Positions 14,101 to 26,400 of a DNA stretch of 62,000 bases are shown here, one piece after another. The stretch is from Lingula anatina (Eukaryota; Brachiopoda; Lingulata; Lingulida; Lingulidae). The translations under genes and the position numbers were made by a program. Position 1 is the stretch's first letter, and every line of letters begins with the position of its first letter. A model generated the notes under the pieces. It had not been told where the DNA came from and made no database searches. It saw only the letters and a list, made by a program, of their open reading frames with translations. The stretch covers positions 68,508 to 130,507 of the forward strand of contig NW_019774803.1 of NCBI RefSeq assembly GCF_001039355.2, written 5' to 3'.

Positions 14101-15551
14101 GGGAGTTTTGGGACTGTTCTGGCGAGCTGTCGCCAGACAACTGTTCTTGTTTCCTGTGCCCATCCTTGGTTGCTTTCTCTGTAATTGTGTTTGCAATTGC
14201 AAACGGAATCTGTCAAAGTTGAAAAGCAAATATTAAGAAAATTTGGGTATTTTTTATATTCAGCAAAACGTTAATTTAGCATATTGAGTGGGTATAGATA
14301 TGTTGGACTTCAATTTGGCATGTTTAATCAGTTGCATTAATTCTTTATGGTAGTTTACCGACCTGAAGCATGTTTATTTATTTATTATTATTTATCATTA
14401 TTATTATTATTATTTTATTATTATTATTTTTTTTTTTGGACTGCGTAAAATCCATTAATATTATTTTAATGTTACAAAAATCAGATATATTAGTTTACAT
14501 ATATATGCAATTGCTTTAATATCTGCATGTAATTTCGTTTTGTTTTACACCAAAATTTTCACAGCACATTTTACAAAACGTTAGGAAACTCAAAAGATTT
14601 AAACTATAAATTTTTATCCTTATAAAAATAAATGATTGCATTTTTTTTTTATTAAAATAATAAATAATAACAACATATATTAGAGACTGATTGATACGCA
14701 TGTAAAATTAAAAAAAAATTGTTATAATTGTAAATATAGTGAGATTATAAAAAATTAAGAAACCTAAGAACCAACCATTGATCCCACTAGTAACAGTGGC
14801 CATAAAATTCTTCCCGCTCCACTCTGTTGTCCTCCCTCTATCTCATTTTCTTCTTTATTTTCCAGGCGTGGAAATATGGTGGTTAACAAACAGACGAACT
14901 CGGCCGCCATTACGACCAGTGCGCAGATAAATTTGCGCAGAGTAGGCCGCTTCCGGAGGAGTATGAATCTGAAAACAATCAGAAACGTGGCTGTCGTGAT
15001 ACTGTGTGATTTACATAATTTGGTGGACAGTTTCCTTCTTTTACTACCTACAGAATTACATGTAGTCTTCTTATTCATCAGGAAAAAACATAAAGGTAGT
15101 AATCTAGAATTGGAGATGATTCAACGACATGATACGACAACCAAAACCACTCTACATGCTTTTATTGTCCATAAATTATCAAAACAATTTTATCTTATTA
15201 ATAGAACAAAAATATAAATATCTACTGTACATTATTAAGATAAAAATAATGAAAAGTGTACTTTTATTTTCTGTTTTATCTATTATTTATCATACACTAT
15301 TTAAAACCCAAAAACCGAAATTAGTTCATACTGGACGTTTTTGTCATCCAACCCATAGAAAACATGGCGACACGAAGATTTCATCTTATAGTTAATGTAA
15401 ACTGAAGAGGTGAACAGTGAGAATATGAAATGCTTCTACACCCGCCCCCGAATACAAGTGTTGATAGAAATACAAATTACGACCCCATATTTTATTTCGG
15501 CCCTATCCCCACAACGACACACCAAACCAATGCCTGCCTTCTCGAATTCAA

Positions 15552-15594
<43 letters not shown>

Positions 15595-15644
15595 TTTTTT
15601 AAACTGTGATCAGTGTCACCAAGAAAAGCATACTTTTAAATTAG

Positions 15645-15678
<34 letters not shown>

Positions 15679-17380
15679 TATCCTCCCCCCTTTCAATATT
15701 CCGTTCTTTCAAGTAACCCCTTTGCCGTCTTACCTGACAATGAAGGTGATAGGTATATTAAAGTTGGCAAGAATAGCTTGCAGGTAGGGGGCAGTTCTTG
15801 TTCCACTGACGGACGACGTGCTCATCAGAAATGAAAGCCCTCCAGAGAAGCCAATCACAACAAAGTATTTCTTCGGATAATTCCGTTCCCGTTCCCCGAT
15901 CTTTTCCGGGGATTTTATACGCACTGTTAGGAGAATTATTCCGGTGACGACGACTGCGCAGAAGTTTTGCGCTAAGATGACGAAATAAGGGCTGATGATG
16001 TCAGGCATCCCGTGATTGGTTGACTGACCATCGTTGTCGCCTGCTAGCAAACGGGTGTACTGGAGGTCCCAGTGATCCTGACAATTAAATGAATATCAGA
16101 AATTTAAAAATAAAAGAATTATGTTCATAAATAAGAAAAATGAAAACAAAAGTTTGAACATGAGGAAATGGAACACAGATGACATGGAAAACGTACTGTA
16201 GGAAACATCACACCATACATCCAAGAGTTTCCGTCAGGGCAAAAAATATTGATAACAAACGGCGCAGGTTTACAATACGGAATAATACGTAAGACAGTAG
16301 CTCTGAGCATTATGTGAACTGTCATGCTGGAAACTTTGAGTATCCAATAAACCAAAAAAAAAAAAAAAAAAATCAGCGTGCGACGCTGTATTGAAGTCTG
16401 CATAAAGCAGGTGTGAAAGGGATGGTACATGTAGTCCTAGGAATGGGGGTCCGGGGTCCCGTACGATTCGTACAGGTTAGGGTTAGTGGGTGTACTGGGG
16501 TTATTACAAATTAATGGGGAACAGACCACGGTTCCTAGCGGAGTACCATTTCTGTCACGCCGGCATTAAGGTATTGGTTTCTGTCGTCGTTCGTAAGTTA
16601 ATGATTTCTCGGTATCGCGTTGACCGCTTAATCTTCATGTCTATTACATAAGTAAATTTAGCGAATGTCACTGTCATGACAATACACCGTATGAGCTCAT
16701 TCCCAATGCAACGTAGATCGATCCAACTCAGAATAACACCCCCCCTCCCCTCCGGCGTTGTGTAGAGTACAACAGAGCTGGTGTCAGGTGATTAGGTGTT
16801 CATCTGTTAATATGATTACCTTCGCTGAAAGTACCCGCAGGTTTGGATCGATCTTCGTAGAATAATAGCTTCATTGGCAATGGGTCTTACGGTATAGAAC
16901 ACATGCCCTTTACCAGATGACGTCACTGTGAGCAAAAGAAATAAAATCCACACTGGATAGCCAGGGGTATCTATGAATATATATACTATAAGATATTTTT
17001 TTCTATGATTCTGTTAGAATTTTGGAGAGTACCGAACCTTCATCATTTATTTATCCAATAAAATTTGGTCTTAGGGTATGCTTTATTTGCACGTGCTTCA
17101 GCTCATTATATGTGTGGCAACAAAACTCAATAATTTAATAGTGTCACCAGCAGCATCTTCATTAAGAAATGGAAGAACGAATAAATATATATTCATAAAT
17201 TACCAAAGGGGTCATCATCTCCTCTCCGGAGTCATTTCCAATGGAAGCATTCGTGATGAGTTTGGCCACATGAATGCTGTCGATCCACAGCGGGGTAGAA
17301 ATAAGGAGTCCCATCCGACCAAAGACCACAGCGACAGCAAACAAAGCCGCCAGAGCAGAATGTGACAACATCTTGGCCAT
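11166..17380 (-). CDS. CRT-like drug/metabolite-superfamily transporter
   Basis: Seven exons in transcript order: 17380-17204, 16077-15734, 14968-14776, 14209-13956, 13524-13359, 11940-11795 and 11322-11166. All have AG/GT borders. Summed length is 1437 bp, giving 478 residues plus stop TAG at 11166-11168. The start ATG is at 17378-17380 (MAKMLSHSALAAL), the first of a hydrophobic segment. The family signature is the region GTRTAPYLQAILANFNIPIT followed by FILLRKRPTLRKF, then IPFAIANTITEKA, and near the end GEGANYLAIVLTVRTPLLFL; these fit the CRT-like family (Plasmodium CRT, Dictyostelium crtp, plant CLT thiol transporters) of about ten membrane helices. A long luminal loop has several Cys (CSLSVSGTEC), as in CRT proteins. 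The C-terminal tail is hydrophilic and Ser/Asp-rich. By analogy it may sit in an endolysosomal membrane, but the substrate is unknown. The donor after exon 3 (ATG|GTTGGT) is weak. Confidence 0.82.
13080..13185. repeat. Partial copy of the 7980-8250 repeat
   Basis: The run GACCATTCAAGTGACCGAAG … TTTAGTCTCTAAATAAGGAA matches the right arm of the element at 7980-8250 over about 100 bp with moderate divergence. It lies in the intron between exons 6 and 5 of the CRT-like gene. The other arm was not found nearby. Confidence 0.55.
15547..15676. repeat. (AAT)n and (ATT)n microsatellites
   Basis: Fifteen or so AAT units (about 15547-15592) followed 50 bp later by about twelve ATT units (about 15641-15676). 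The two can pair as a hairpin. They are located in an intron of the CRT-like gene. Confidence 0.9.
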
Positions 17381-18670
17381 GGCGAGAGTCGTGAGAAACC
17401 CACTACGTATTCTATAATCGAAGGAGGGTGGTAGAAAGTGTCACTTGGCCTTAGCGGACATTAAGGCCCTGTCCCTTGGATTCCAGGCTCTCTGTTTGGC
17501 AAGTGGGAGTAATGTTGGGTCCTGCAGTGGTTAGAAAGGGAGGCGAATACCGAGTCACCGTCTGTCCTTGCTGCTACAGACCTCAGCTTCGTTTACAGAT
17601 CACCGTGCACCGCCGTGACTACCTCGCCCACCCTAGATCGACTCCTAGATCGGGGCTATCATGTCAACAACTAGATCAAGAACGAGCTCGAGACATCAAA
17701 GGAACACCTTTATCAGATTGTCAACTTGCTCCTATTTGCTTGCCACCCTCTGTTCGTCTTTCGTGGTCGTCCACACAGAAGCACTAGGTCAAAAACACCG
17801 GGAATTAATGTGTCAGAGCATGTTCCAGGAGGCCTCCTAATTCCCCATTACACCCTGGCACACCCTCCGCCGACCTAGTCTTCTTCGTCTCTGATCACCA
17901 CTTGGTTGTGTGGGTGTGGCTTCCGTAAAGAACGACAGGGTGTTGTAAAGGGGCGCAGTTTCACTTGAATGGTGACATGATCCAAGAAAGTGGTGAGATG
18001 TCCTCACTTCTTGCTCTACTGAGTAACGTATGGTGTGTGTACACTCCGTCACCTGTGCCAGCTGTCTGGGACCCCTTATCAGTTTGAACGCTCCGGGTGA
18101 CCTGGTTTTCTTACAAATCTTATATCGTGTACTGTAGATTGGAAGTAAGTGGGTTTGAATACTTTAAACACAATGCGGTTCTTGTTACTTGACTGTCCTT
18201 AAATCATTATTTCGTAACCGTTGCTGGTTCCCCTCACCAAGGTCAAATTTTTAAGTAAACGGAAAGCTTCAATGCAGAATGCGATAGATGAGAAGTGACA
18301 ATTGTGTCGGCCACAATGGCGCTTTGTTCTTTAACACAACATCTTATGTCAACAGGCTGTGAGCACACGGCCGAGTATCCGCGACAGAACTATTTATACA
18401 ATATTAGCACAGGTTAGGTTGATTTGCTCTATTTTTCAAAAGGAATTCTTAGCTCGACTTGCTGCTTTGAATGACATCGTGCACTTTTCTCACTGAAATA
18501 AACCTCTTGAGAAAGTTTGAGTTCGCACAATGACGCGAAACAGCGAGAAAGAATGGACACGCTTAGCATATATCTAAATGTTTATCAAACATTATATATC
18601 CATAGGTGGATCCTGGAGTTAAGTTTTTCTCTTCTTCCTTTTTAAAATAAAAATGTCATTATTATCAATG

Positions 18671-18713
<43 letters not shown>

Positions 18714-19547
18714 AGAAGAGTATGAGGGAAACTTCAGTTCCACCTCTGTGCGTGCCCGTAGCAACCTACCCCGCCCCCATACCCACCTTCTCACCCCCTC
18801 CTCCCCGTATCCACCCTGTCTCCCCTTCTCCCGTTCAACATGAAGACGCTTCACACAGGCAAATAACCACTACGGCGTTGATCATTTATTTGACATCTGC
18901 ATTAGTGCAAAAATGCACTGGAATTCTTCAGTATAAAAGCTTAATTATAAAAAATAACAAATATCCAATGCATTGCAATAACATTATGAACGTATCTGTT
19001 AATGATATTAATGGATCACGCAATGATGATTGTGTCATGTTCATTCGACTCCAATTATCATAATTCTAATTCTTAGTTATAATTCTAACATTCTCTTTGG
19101 TCATTCACTGAAGCACATGAATAGATGAAGCAATAATCAAATATGATTTTTTTTGTCTAATAACAATATACTGTGCTGATTCCGATCATAGAATCCAAGA
19201 ATCATTCAATCTAACCGACTTTCTTACAGCCACAGAGTTAAGGACTAGTTCCGCGTTCAACAGTGGAAGCTCTTATGCCCCGTTTGTTCACGTAACTGAA
19301 ATGCCATGCTTTTACTTCGGAATGGTGATGAAAAAATATCACCGTGTCTAAAAATTGTAACAACAAAACGTAAATATTGTGTTTTGTATTTAAGTGACCA
19401 TGCTCAGCGATCATAGCTTCTACAAAAAAATAAAAAAAATACATAGATAAGTAGATAAATAAAACAAAAAATGGAAACAACAATTAAAAAACAACAATAA
19501 CAAAAAAAATAAATAAATAAAATAAAGATAAAAAGGCCTTTCACTTC
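17381..19547. other. 5' flank of the CRT-like gene and 3' flank of the SLC5 gene
   Basis: No exon is convincing. The first part is the likely promoter and 5' UTR side of the CRT-like gene (transcribed leftwards). A 103-codon + strand frame at 17476-17787 has no domain character. An (ATT)n microsatellite lies at about 18669-18711 next to a C-rich tract. The part near 19430-19540 is A-rich and belongs to the 3' flank of the SLC5 gene. Confidence 0.6.
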
Positions 19548-22500
19548 CTAAGCAAAATACCCGTATAAAAACATTAAAAGACCGACTAGAAGAATTGCAC
19601 ACACGTTGACCACTGGCTGCCATCTTGGATGCTCCCCGCCGACCTTCCCGCGGTTTGGGGAGTTCGTGGCAGACGCACCTGCCTTCCCGGGGGTATCACT
19701 GGGGGTGTCTTCACTGGTTAACCCACAGATTATCCTAAGGTAGTGTTTCCACTTCGATTCTGTTTTAGCGACGATGGTTTCTTTGGAGTTGAGACCTGGA
19801 AATTGAAGATTATTGTTTAGCTTAATAGCTAGCTTCTTTTGTTTTTTTTTTTCTTTATCTTTTGTGGTGTTTTTTCTTTAGTATGACTAAAAGTTTTGCT
19901 ATGAAGATATAAATATTTTCAAAACACCTATCAACCCACCGGTTACCATCAGATTAAATGTATATGGGATAAAACCCCTATCCCTTTACACTATGGCCCG
20001 TATTCCAGAATCTCCCTTTAGCGTTAAGGGAGACTTAAAGTCGACCTTATACGAAATTTGTATTCCAATACCTTTCTTTATCTCACTTGAAAGGAATCAC
20101 TTAACAATCATCCTTAGCAAAGGAATCGGTCATTTCTAGAATCTGCCTTTGCTTAAAGATTTCCTTTATTTTCGGCTGAGGATTCCTTAAAATGTAAGGT
20201 TGGTCTGGAGTAACTTTTAGCCTTCCTTACGCAACCATCGTGTACAGTTCTCTTGTGAAAATCAGCTATATGTAAACCAGCATGCCTACCTTAATTCAAA
20301 ATCATTAAATTCAACTAAAAAAGCACTCCGAGAGCAAAGTCTCCACCCAATTTTCATTCTATAATGATTTAGTTTTTTTTTACTTTTGTTTATTGATTGA
20401 TTATTGATCCAGATCACCACCAAAAACTAATCACTTCTAAATTAACCCATTTCTGACCTACCCTGAAAATTTCATCAAAATCAGCCCGTAACTTTTTGAG
20501 TTATGTTGATGACAAACAAACAAACAAACAAACAAACAGACAGACAGACAGACAAACAAACAGGGATGAAAATATAACCTCCTTGGTGGAGGTAACAAAA
20601 AGACAGACAAACAAACAGGGGTAAATACAACCTCCTTGTCGGAAGTAATACATTTGATCGAGGATAGGCTTTTCTCTGTTGACTCTTTGCATCAGTAGCT
20701 GCTTTTCGATATCAGAGAAGGGTCTACGACTTTGGTTTTCTCATCCTCCAAATCAATCTTCTTGGCATACTTGCATTATTCACTAAATTTGCCTTAGATC
20801 AAAAAATCCACATACAGTGATAATGTCCATATGCGCTGTTGCATGACTGAAGTTGATCAGTTGACCCCAATTATACAACATTACTGAGGCGTTTTTAACG
20901 AGGAGGGTGTCACAAAGGCCTACTCTAACCAATGAGGAGCTCCTTTATGTCAGTGTCCCTTACCTAAAGGCTGACTTTTGTCAAAGTAATTCCTTATCAA
21001 AGGAGAGGCTAAATTGTAGTCTTAGAATACCATTTCGTTAGGCCTTCCTTTACCACGGAACACCTCATTAAAGGAAGCCTTTATAAAAGTTGACCTTAGG
21101 ACTATTTTAAGTAACATCTTGGAATACGGGCCTATAACTTATGCTGTATAGATAATTATTATTAACACACCTATTATCAATTCACCAGTTAATAACAAAT
21201 AAAGTGTAAATGGGATAAAACCTTTTTTTCTTTTTTGCACTAAATATAATCACGCTGAGATTTGTTCAAAATCAAATCTTACTCTCTTCATTATGGGATT
21301 TTTGGCCACAAACAAACCAACAAAAAAAATCACCTTCTCCCGGCGTGTCTTCCGACTCTGTATCTGTGCCATAATGTTGGCCATTCATTGCAGTAAGCTC
21401 CATGTTTTCTGCCTCGTCTTTTTTGTCTGCCTCATAACTGTACCCAACGCTGAGGTGTTTGCGGGCCGACCAATAGGTGGCGTCCTTGAGCTAAATGTGA
21501 ATTTGTTCAAGAGGTTCTTAATTATGTGTTTTTAATTACAATGTGGCATAATAATACAAAAACAGTAAAGAAAATTAATCAAAAAGAAAAATGTGTTGTC
21601 AACACATCTTTATTTTGTGGCTAATTTCCCTTATTGATATATTCAAAAGACAATTTAAATGAGACGAGATTATACAATTTTATCAAAATTATTTTAATCT
21701 CACTTCCACTTATAAATTTTAAAAAGGTCTAAATCCATCACCTGTGCTGCAGTCGGAGGGGTCGTCAGAAGACTGATCAATATGGCGGACACGGCAGCTA
21801 TCCCAGCCTGCATCACGGCAAAGTAGAGGTAGTGAATTCCGGTCACTATCACCGGCCGTGTGTCCACTTCACCACAGCCCGGAGCCGGGTAGACGAAGTC
21901 CAGGACAAATCTGACCACTCCGACCACCTGCCCCAGTAACATTCCATAAAAAGCACCCTGAAAAGAGGTAGTTTTTAATATTTGTTTTAAGTCTTTTTCA
22001 TTATGTTCTATCATTTAAATTTATTTATTCATTCATTAATGTATTTATCTATCTATTTATTGATTAATCTGTTTCTTAATTTATTTCTTTATCTAATTAT
22101 CGTCTTTTAAAACATTGATTGTACTGAACTATACGGTTATCTGGTTAGTTTTTGAGCCAAGCGTATCGTAAAAATGAAAGTTCAGAAATGTGAAAGTTCA
22201 GAAATACCGGTTCTGTTGTCCTTGACCACAGCACGGAGAGGAGGTATATGGCACAGGCTGGACTCTGGAAGTAACCTATAAATGAGGCAGAGTATTGGTA
22301 CAGCTGTCCTCCCTGTGACGAAGACATCACCGGCATCCACAGGACGGCAATGACGAATAGAAATACTACAAATACTCTGGAATTTCAGTTAAAAAAATGA
22401 GAAGAATAAGAAGATGAAAGGGAGGCACGTAAGTGTCATATGTTTTCAAATACCTGTGGCATGTTGAAGGGGGTAAAACACCACCCTGAGAATCGGATTA

Positions 22501-23370
22501 TGCCGGCAACTTGACAACATTACCAGGCACGTAGCCAGCCGTTCTAAAAAGGGGTTTTTTTCTGAAAAAGTGGACCTTTTACCATAAAAACTTCATGTAC
22601 CAAGATCAAATTTTACTCAGAACGGACCTTTTCCCAGCAAAAAGGGCGGTTCTTTCGAACCCCCCGAACCCCCCTGGCTACGGGCCTGATTACCGAGCGA
22701 CAAATGCACGTCCATACGTAACAAGTAGGTTAGCTTCCAGTGATATCTGAGACGAAGGGTAAGCAAATAAAATAGACTGTAGCAGGGAAATATAAGGTTT
22801 GAATAATGTGTTACTTTGAAAGAAGAAGCCGGAGCACAATTATTTTCTACAACAAGAATTATTGTTAGACGAATAAAAATAATTATTAGAAATTAAAAAG
22901 ACATATCAAACTGAAAGAATCATCAGACAAATATGAAGAACACCTGTGCCTTGGTTAGCACCCCACTTATCTTCACTTTTCCCAAAGAACCACCACTGAC
23001 TGTATGCAGGGGCGGATCTGGGATTATTTGAAAGGGGGGGAGGGGGAGTCGATTTTTAAGGAAAAACAGGCTGTGGGTGTTTTCAAGGGGGGGGGGTATT
23101 GGTGTTTTTTTTTTTTTTTTCAGAAATTGAAAAGGGGGAGGGGAAGTCAGGGCCCTGGTGTGAAGGTACCACTTGGACTTACCTTCCTACAATGAGCATC
23201 TCTACATTGGTGGCAGACTTGCGGAACCGCCGCCATATATCCAGTGTGAAGATGGTGCTGGCACTGTTGAAGACTGAGGTCAGGGTGCTCACCACGGCCG
23301 CCATCATCACGGACAGGAGCAGGCCACGGAGACCTGGGGGAGGATTGATTGGGAAATCATAGAATGTTGT

Positions 23371-23430
<60 letters not shown>

Positions 23431-26400
23431 CTGTCAATACAAACGTTAATATTTACCATCAAGATAGCCTACAAAATGTTGAAAAACGTCAAAACGTCAT
23501 TTTTGTCATTGCTTTAACAATTCCCAGTAATTAATTAATCACTTTCGGCTATCACAAAAAACGGAGTAAGAGAGTAACACAAAGTAAATGTATAAGAACA
23601 TAATCAAGTATATTGTGGTCCTTTTTTTCGCTTACCTGGTGGCAGCACCTCCAAGACAAGCTTAGGATATGCGATGTTACTGCAGCCTGCTGGGTTTTCA
23701 CAAACTTCCATGCATTTCTCAGGAGTGGCGCAGGCAACCTCATCTGAGCGTTTAAATATGAGACGTTATGAGCATGTATCATTACACAAAAAACTGTATC
23801 AGGAAATAGCAGATCAAAACTATAGACGATCTTATATTGCATTGAAGCAGGGTTTCAATTCTCTCTTGCTATGGTTATAAAATATAAATTGTTTCAACAG
23901 AAGGTTGATGCGTGTTCTAGCTAACGTAACACCTCATTGATAGTAAAAACTTTTTTATTTAGAAACTGGTAACTCTTTATCGACTTTGTATCTGGTCTTG
24001 GGTAGGTGTCGTCCTTCTTACTCGCTGCCTGACCTACTCACTCGCCCGCCTACTCCTTCGCCCATCTATTCTTTAGGTCAGTTATCATATTGTTCCTTTT
24101 CTAACAGGCCCATGTGTGCTTTGTTATCCACTTGTGCAGTTCCATGTACACCGCAATGTAATGTATTTATTTGCCTACCTTTCTATACTCATATGTCACG
24201 TTATATTCACTACTACATGTACTATAGCACAGCAGCAGGTAACTGGACAACTGGCAAGATCTACAGTACCTGGAAACAGAATGCGACTGATCATCCCAGG
24301 TATCACCATAAGGAACATTGGGCTGATTTTCAAAACTCCCGCCAACAGCGTGGCGCCTTTGGCATGGGTCACTGACCGGGCGGCCAATGCTCTCTGGACT
24401 ATTAACTGAAATACAATCAGGCAAAGCATCACGACACTGCTGGATCTCATAAAACCTGGCTGTCCTATTCACTTTTTATTTTTATCCTCTTATTTCACTT
24501 CCTTTCCGTACCAAATTTTATGCATGACTTTCTGGACTTCTCAAACTGTTGCTGTGATTAATTTAAGGAAACCGCTCCCCAAAGTCCATAACGGGCACAA
24601 TATTGTCAAAGTACTGTGGCCTCTTTCTTAACTATGATCTGTTGATATTTGACTTTTAACAGTTTATCTCAAAACCACTCACCTGACTTGCGCACCAGAA
24701 CCACATGGAACCTGCTATGCTGGTCCTCAGAAAGAGGCCAGGCCACGGATAACTCTGTCCTCCAGCATCTCGAAATATGTGAAAGGCGTCGTCAGGGGGG
24801 TAGCCGCAGTGCGCCGTGTTGTTGGATGCATTGGCCGAGGCCGGGATGGCGTTCATGTATTTTACCAACAGTTGGTTCCATCCACCGATTCTGTCAAAAC
24901 CTTAAGGGTTGGGATTACAGTTAGCATTCACTGCATGGGATTATCATTATCATTATTGCTATTTTTGGCCCAAAATCGTATTTATGTGGTTTTGGTATTT
25001 AATGGGCACCAATCAGCAATTAATTAATCTACGAGAGAGAGAGAGAGAGAGAGAGAGCACTCACCCATTATACAGACTACGATGCCCCCTAAGAGCATGA
25101 CGATCACTTGGACTGCATCAGTAAATATCACTGTGGTGAGACCCCCTGAAACACGCGAACAAGAACGTGGACAGATTTATTTTGGGTGATGAATATAGAG
25201 CAGCTAAACTGCGTGTATTCAAATCATGCACAAAGCGTTATTTGATCATATGACTTTTAATAATTTTCGTGTTCACGGTGCGCTCACTTTGAAAGTTATC
25301 TAAATTATTCCAAATATTTAACATAATGTAACTCATTGTGTGTGTGCTAAAGCTGTAAGAGGTCAGGAATGATATTCTAAAACCACTGTGACAAAAAATT
25401 GGACATCAAAATTAGACATGACAGGCATTTAAGCCGTTTAAGTTGATAGCAATTTAGAGAGACTCCCAAGGGAGTTAGACCGATCCAGATGGATCGATCT
25501 AGGCATGGGAACCCAGTCTAAGTCTACCATTAAGAAATCACCCGGTCTTCTCACCAGTCAGTACCTAGGAGCACGTACACGGCGACTACCCCTAGTAAGA
25601 TGAACGTGGATGTGTAGATACTCCAGCCAATAGCTTGCTGAATAAAGATGGCACCACTGTACAGGTCGACCTGGAACGAGGCAACCATGATGGCGATGAT
25701 GTTATCACGACGGTGACATAAAGGTATGGTTTAAAAAAACTAAAAGTAATGCACATAAATTTCCTGCCTTTTCTCGCACATTACGCTGTTATGACGTCGA
25801 ACACTGAAACTGAATTCGTCGGCCTTTTCACTTTAATAATCAACAGAATTACTCCCAATGAAAAGGGCGGAGTTATCAGTAAAGTTGCTTATGATGTTGC
25901 TTTGGGCTGCAGGGCCAAGGACTCTAATAACGGCACAAGACATTCGAATTCTGGACAACGGCTACCTTTAGTTTGAAAAAATGTTCAGGGAGAGACCAAT
26001 GGCAATGGTTAATTTTTTTGGCACGTACAGGTATAATTTAAGCAGAATTGACATTGTGTGATCGGGTGAATGATCCCATCGCTAAAAAAGAACAATAAGT
26101 CCTGAATTCAAATATATACAGCAAAGGGCAAGTGGGTGTAACATATTTGAACCTTTTACTTGTCAAAGGCAAGAATTATTCCTCGTCGAGAATGCAGACG
26201 CAGGCCCACGTTTAATTTATACGACAGGCACAGAAGTGCTCAATCACGGAAAGATTGGTGTATATATATATATAAGATGCTTAACCTTGGTCATGAACCA
26301 CGAAGCAGTTCATATTTAAATAGTTAATTCATTGTCTCCACCATTTTTTTCTCTCAGTGAATAAAACCTTGGATGCCTCCGACTGTGAAGATAGATAACG

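Noticed and set aside
16700-16865. Short GATCGATC-flanked segment as another MITE
   Set aside because: Only about 13 bp of inverted match (GTAGATCGATCCAA / TTTGGATCGATCTTCGTA) and no second copy; too weak to call.
17476-17787. 103-codon + strand frame upstream of the CRT-like gene
   Set aside because: Low-complexity basic composition, no domain, no splice context, and in the likely promoter region.
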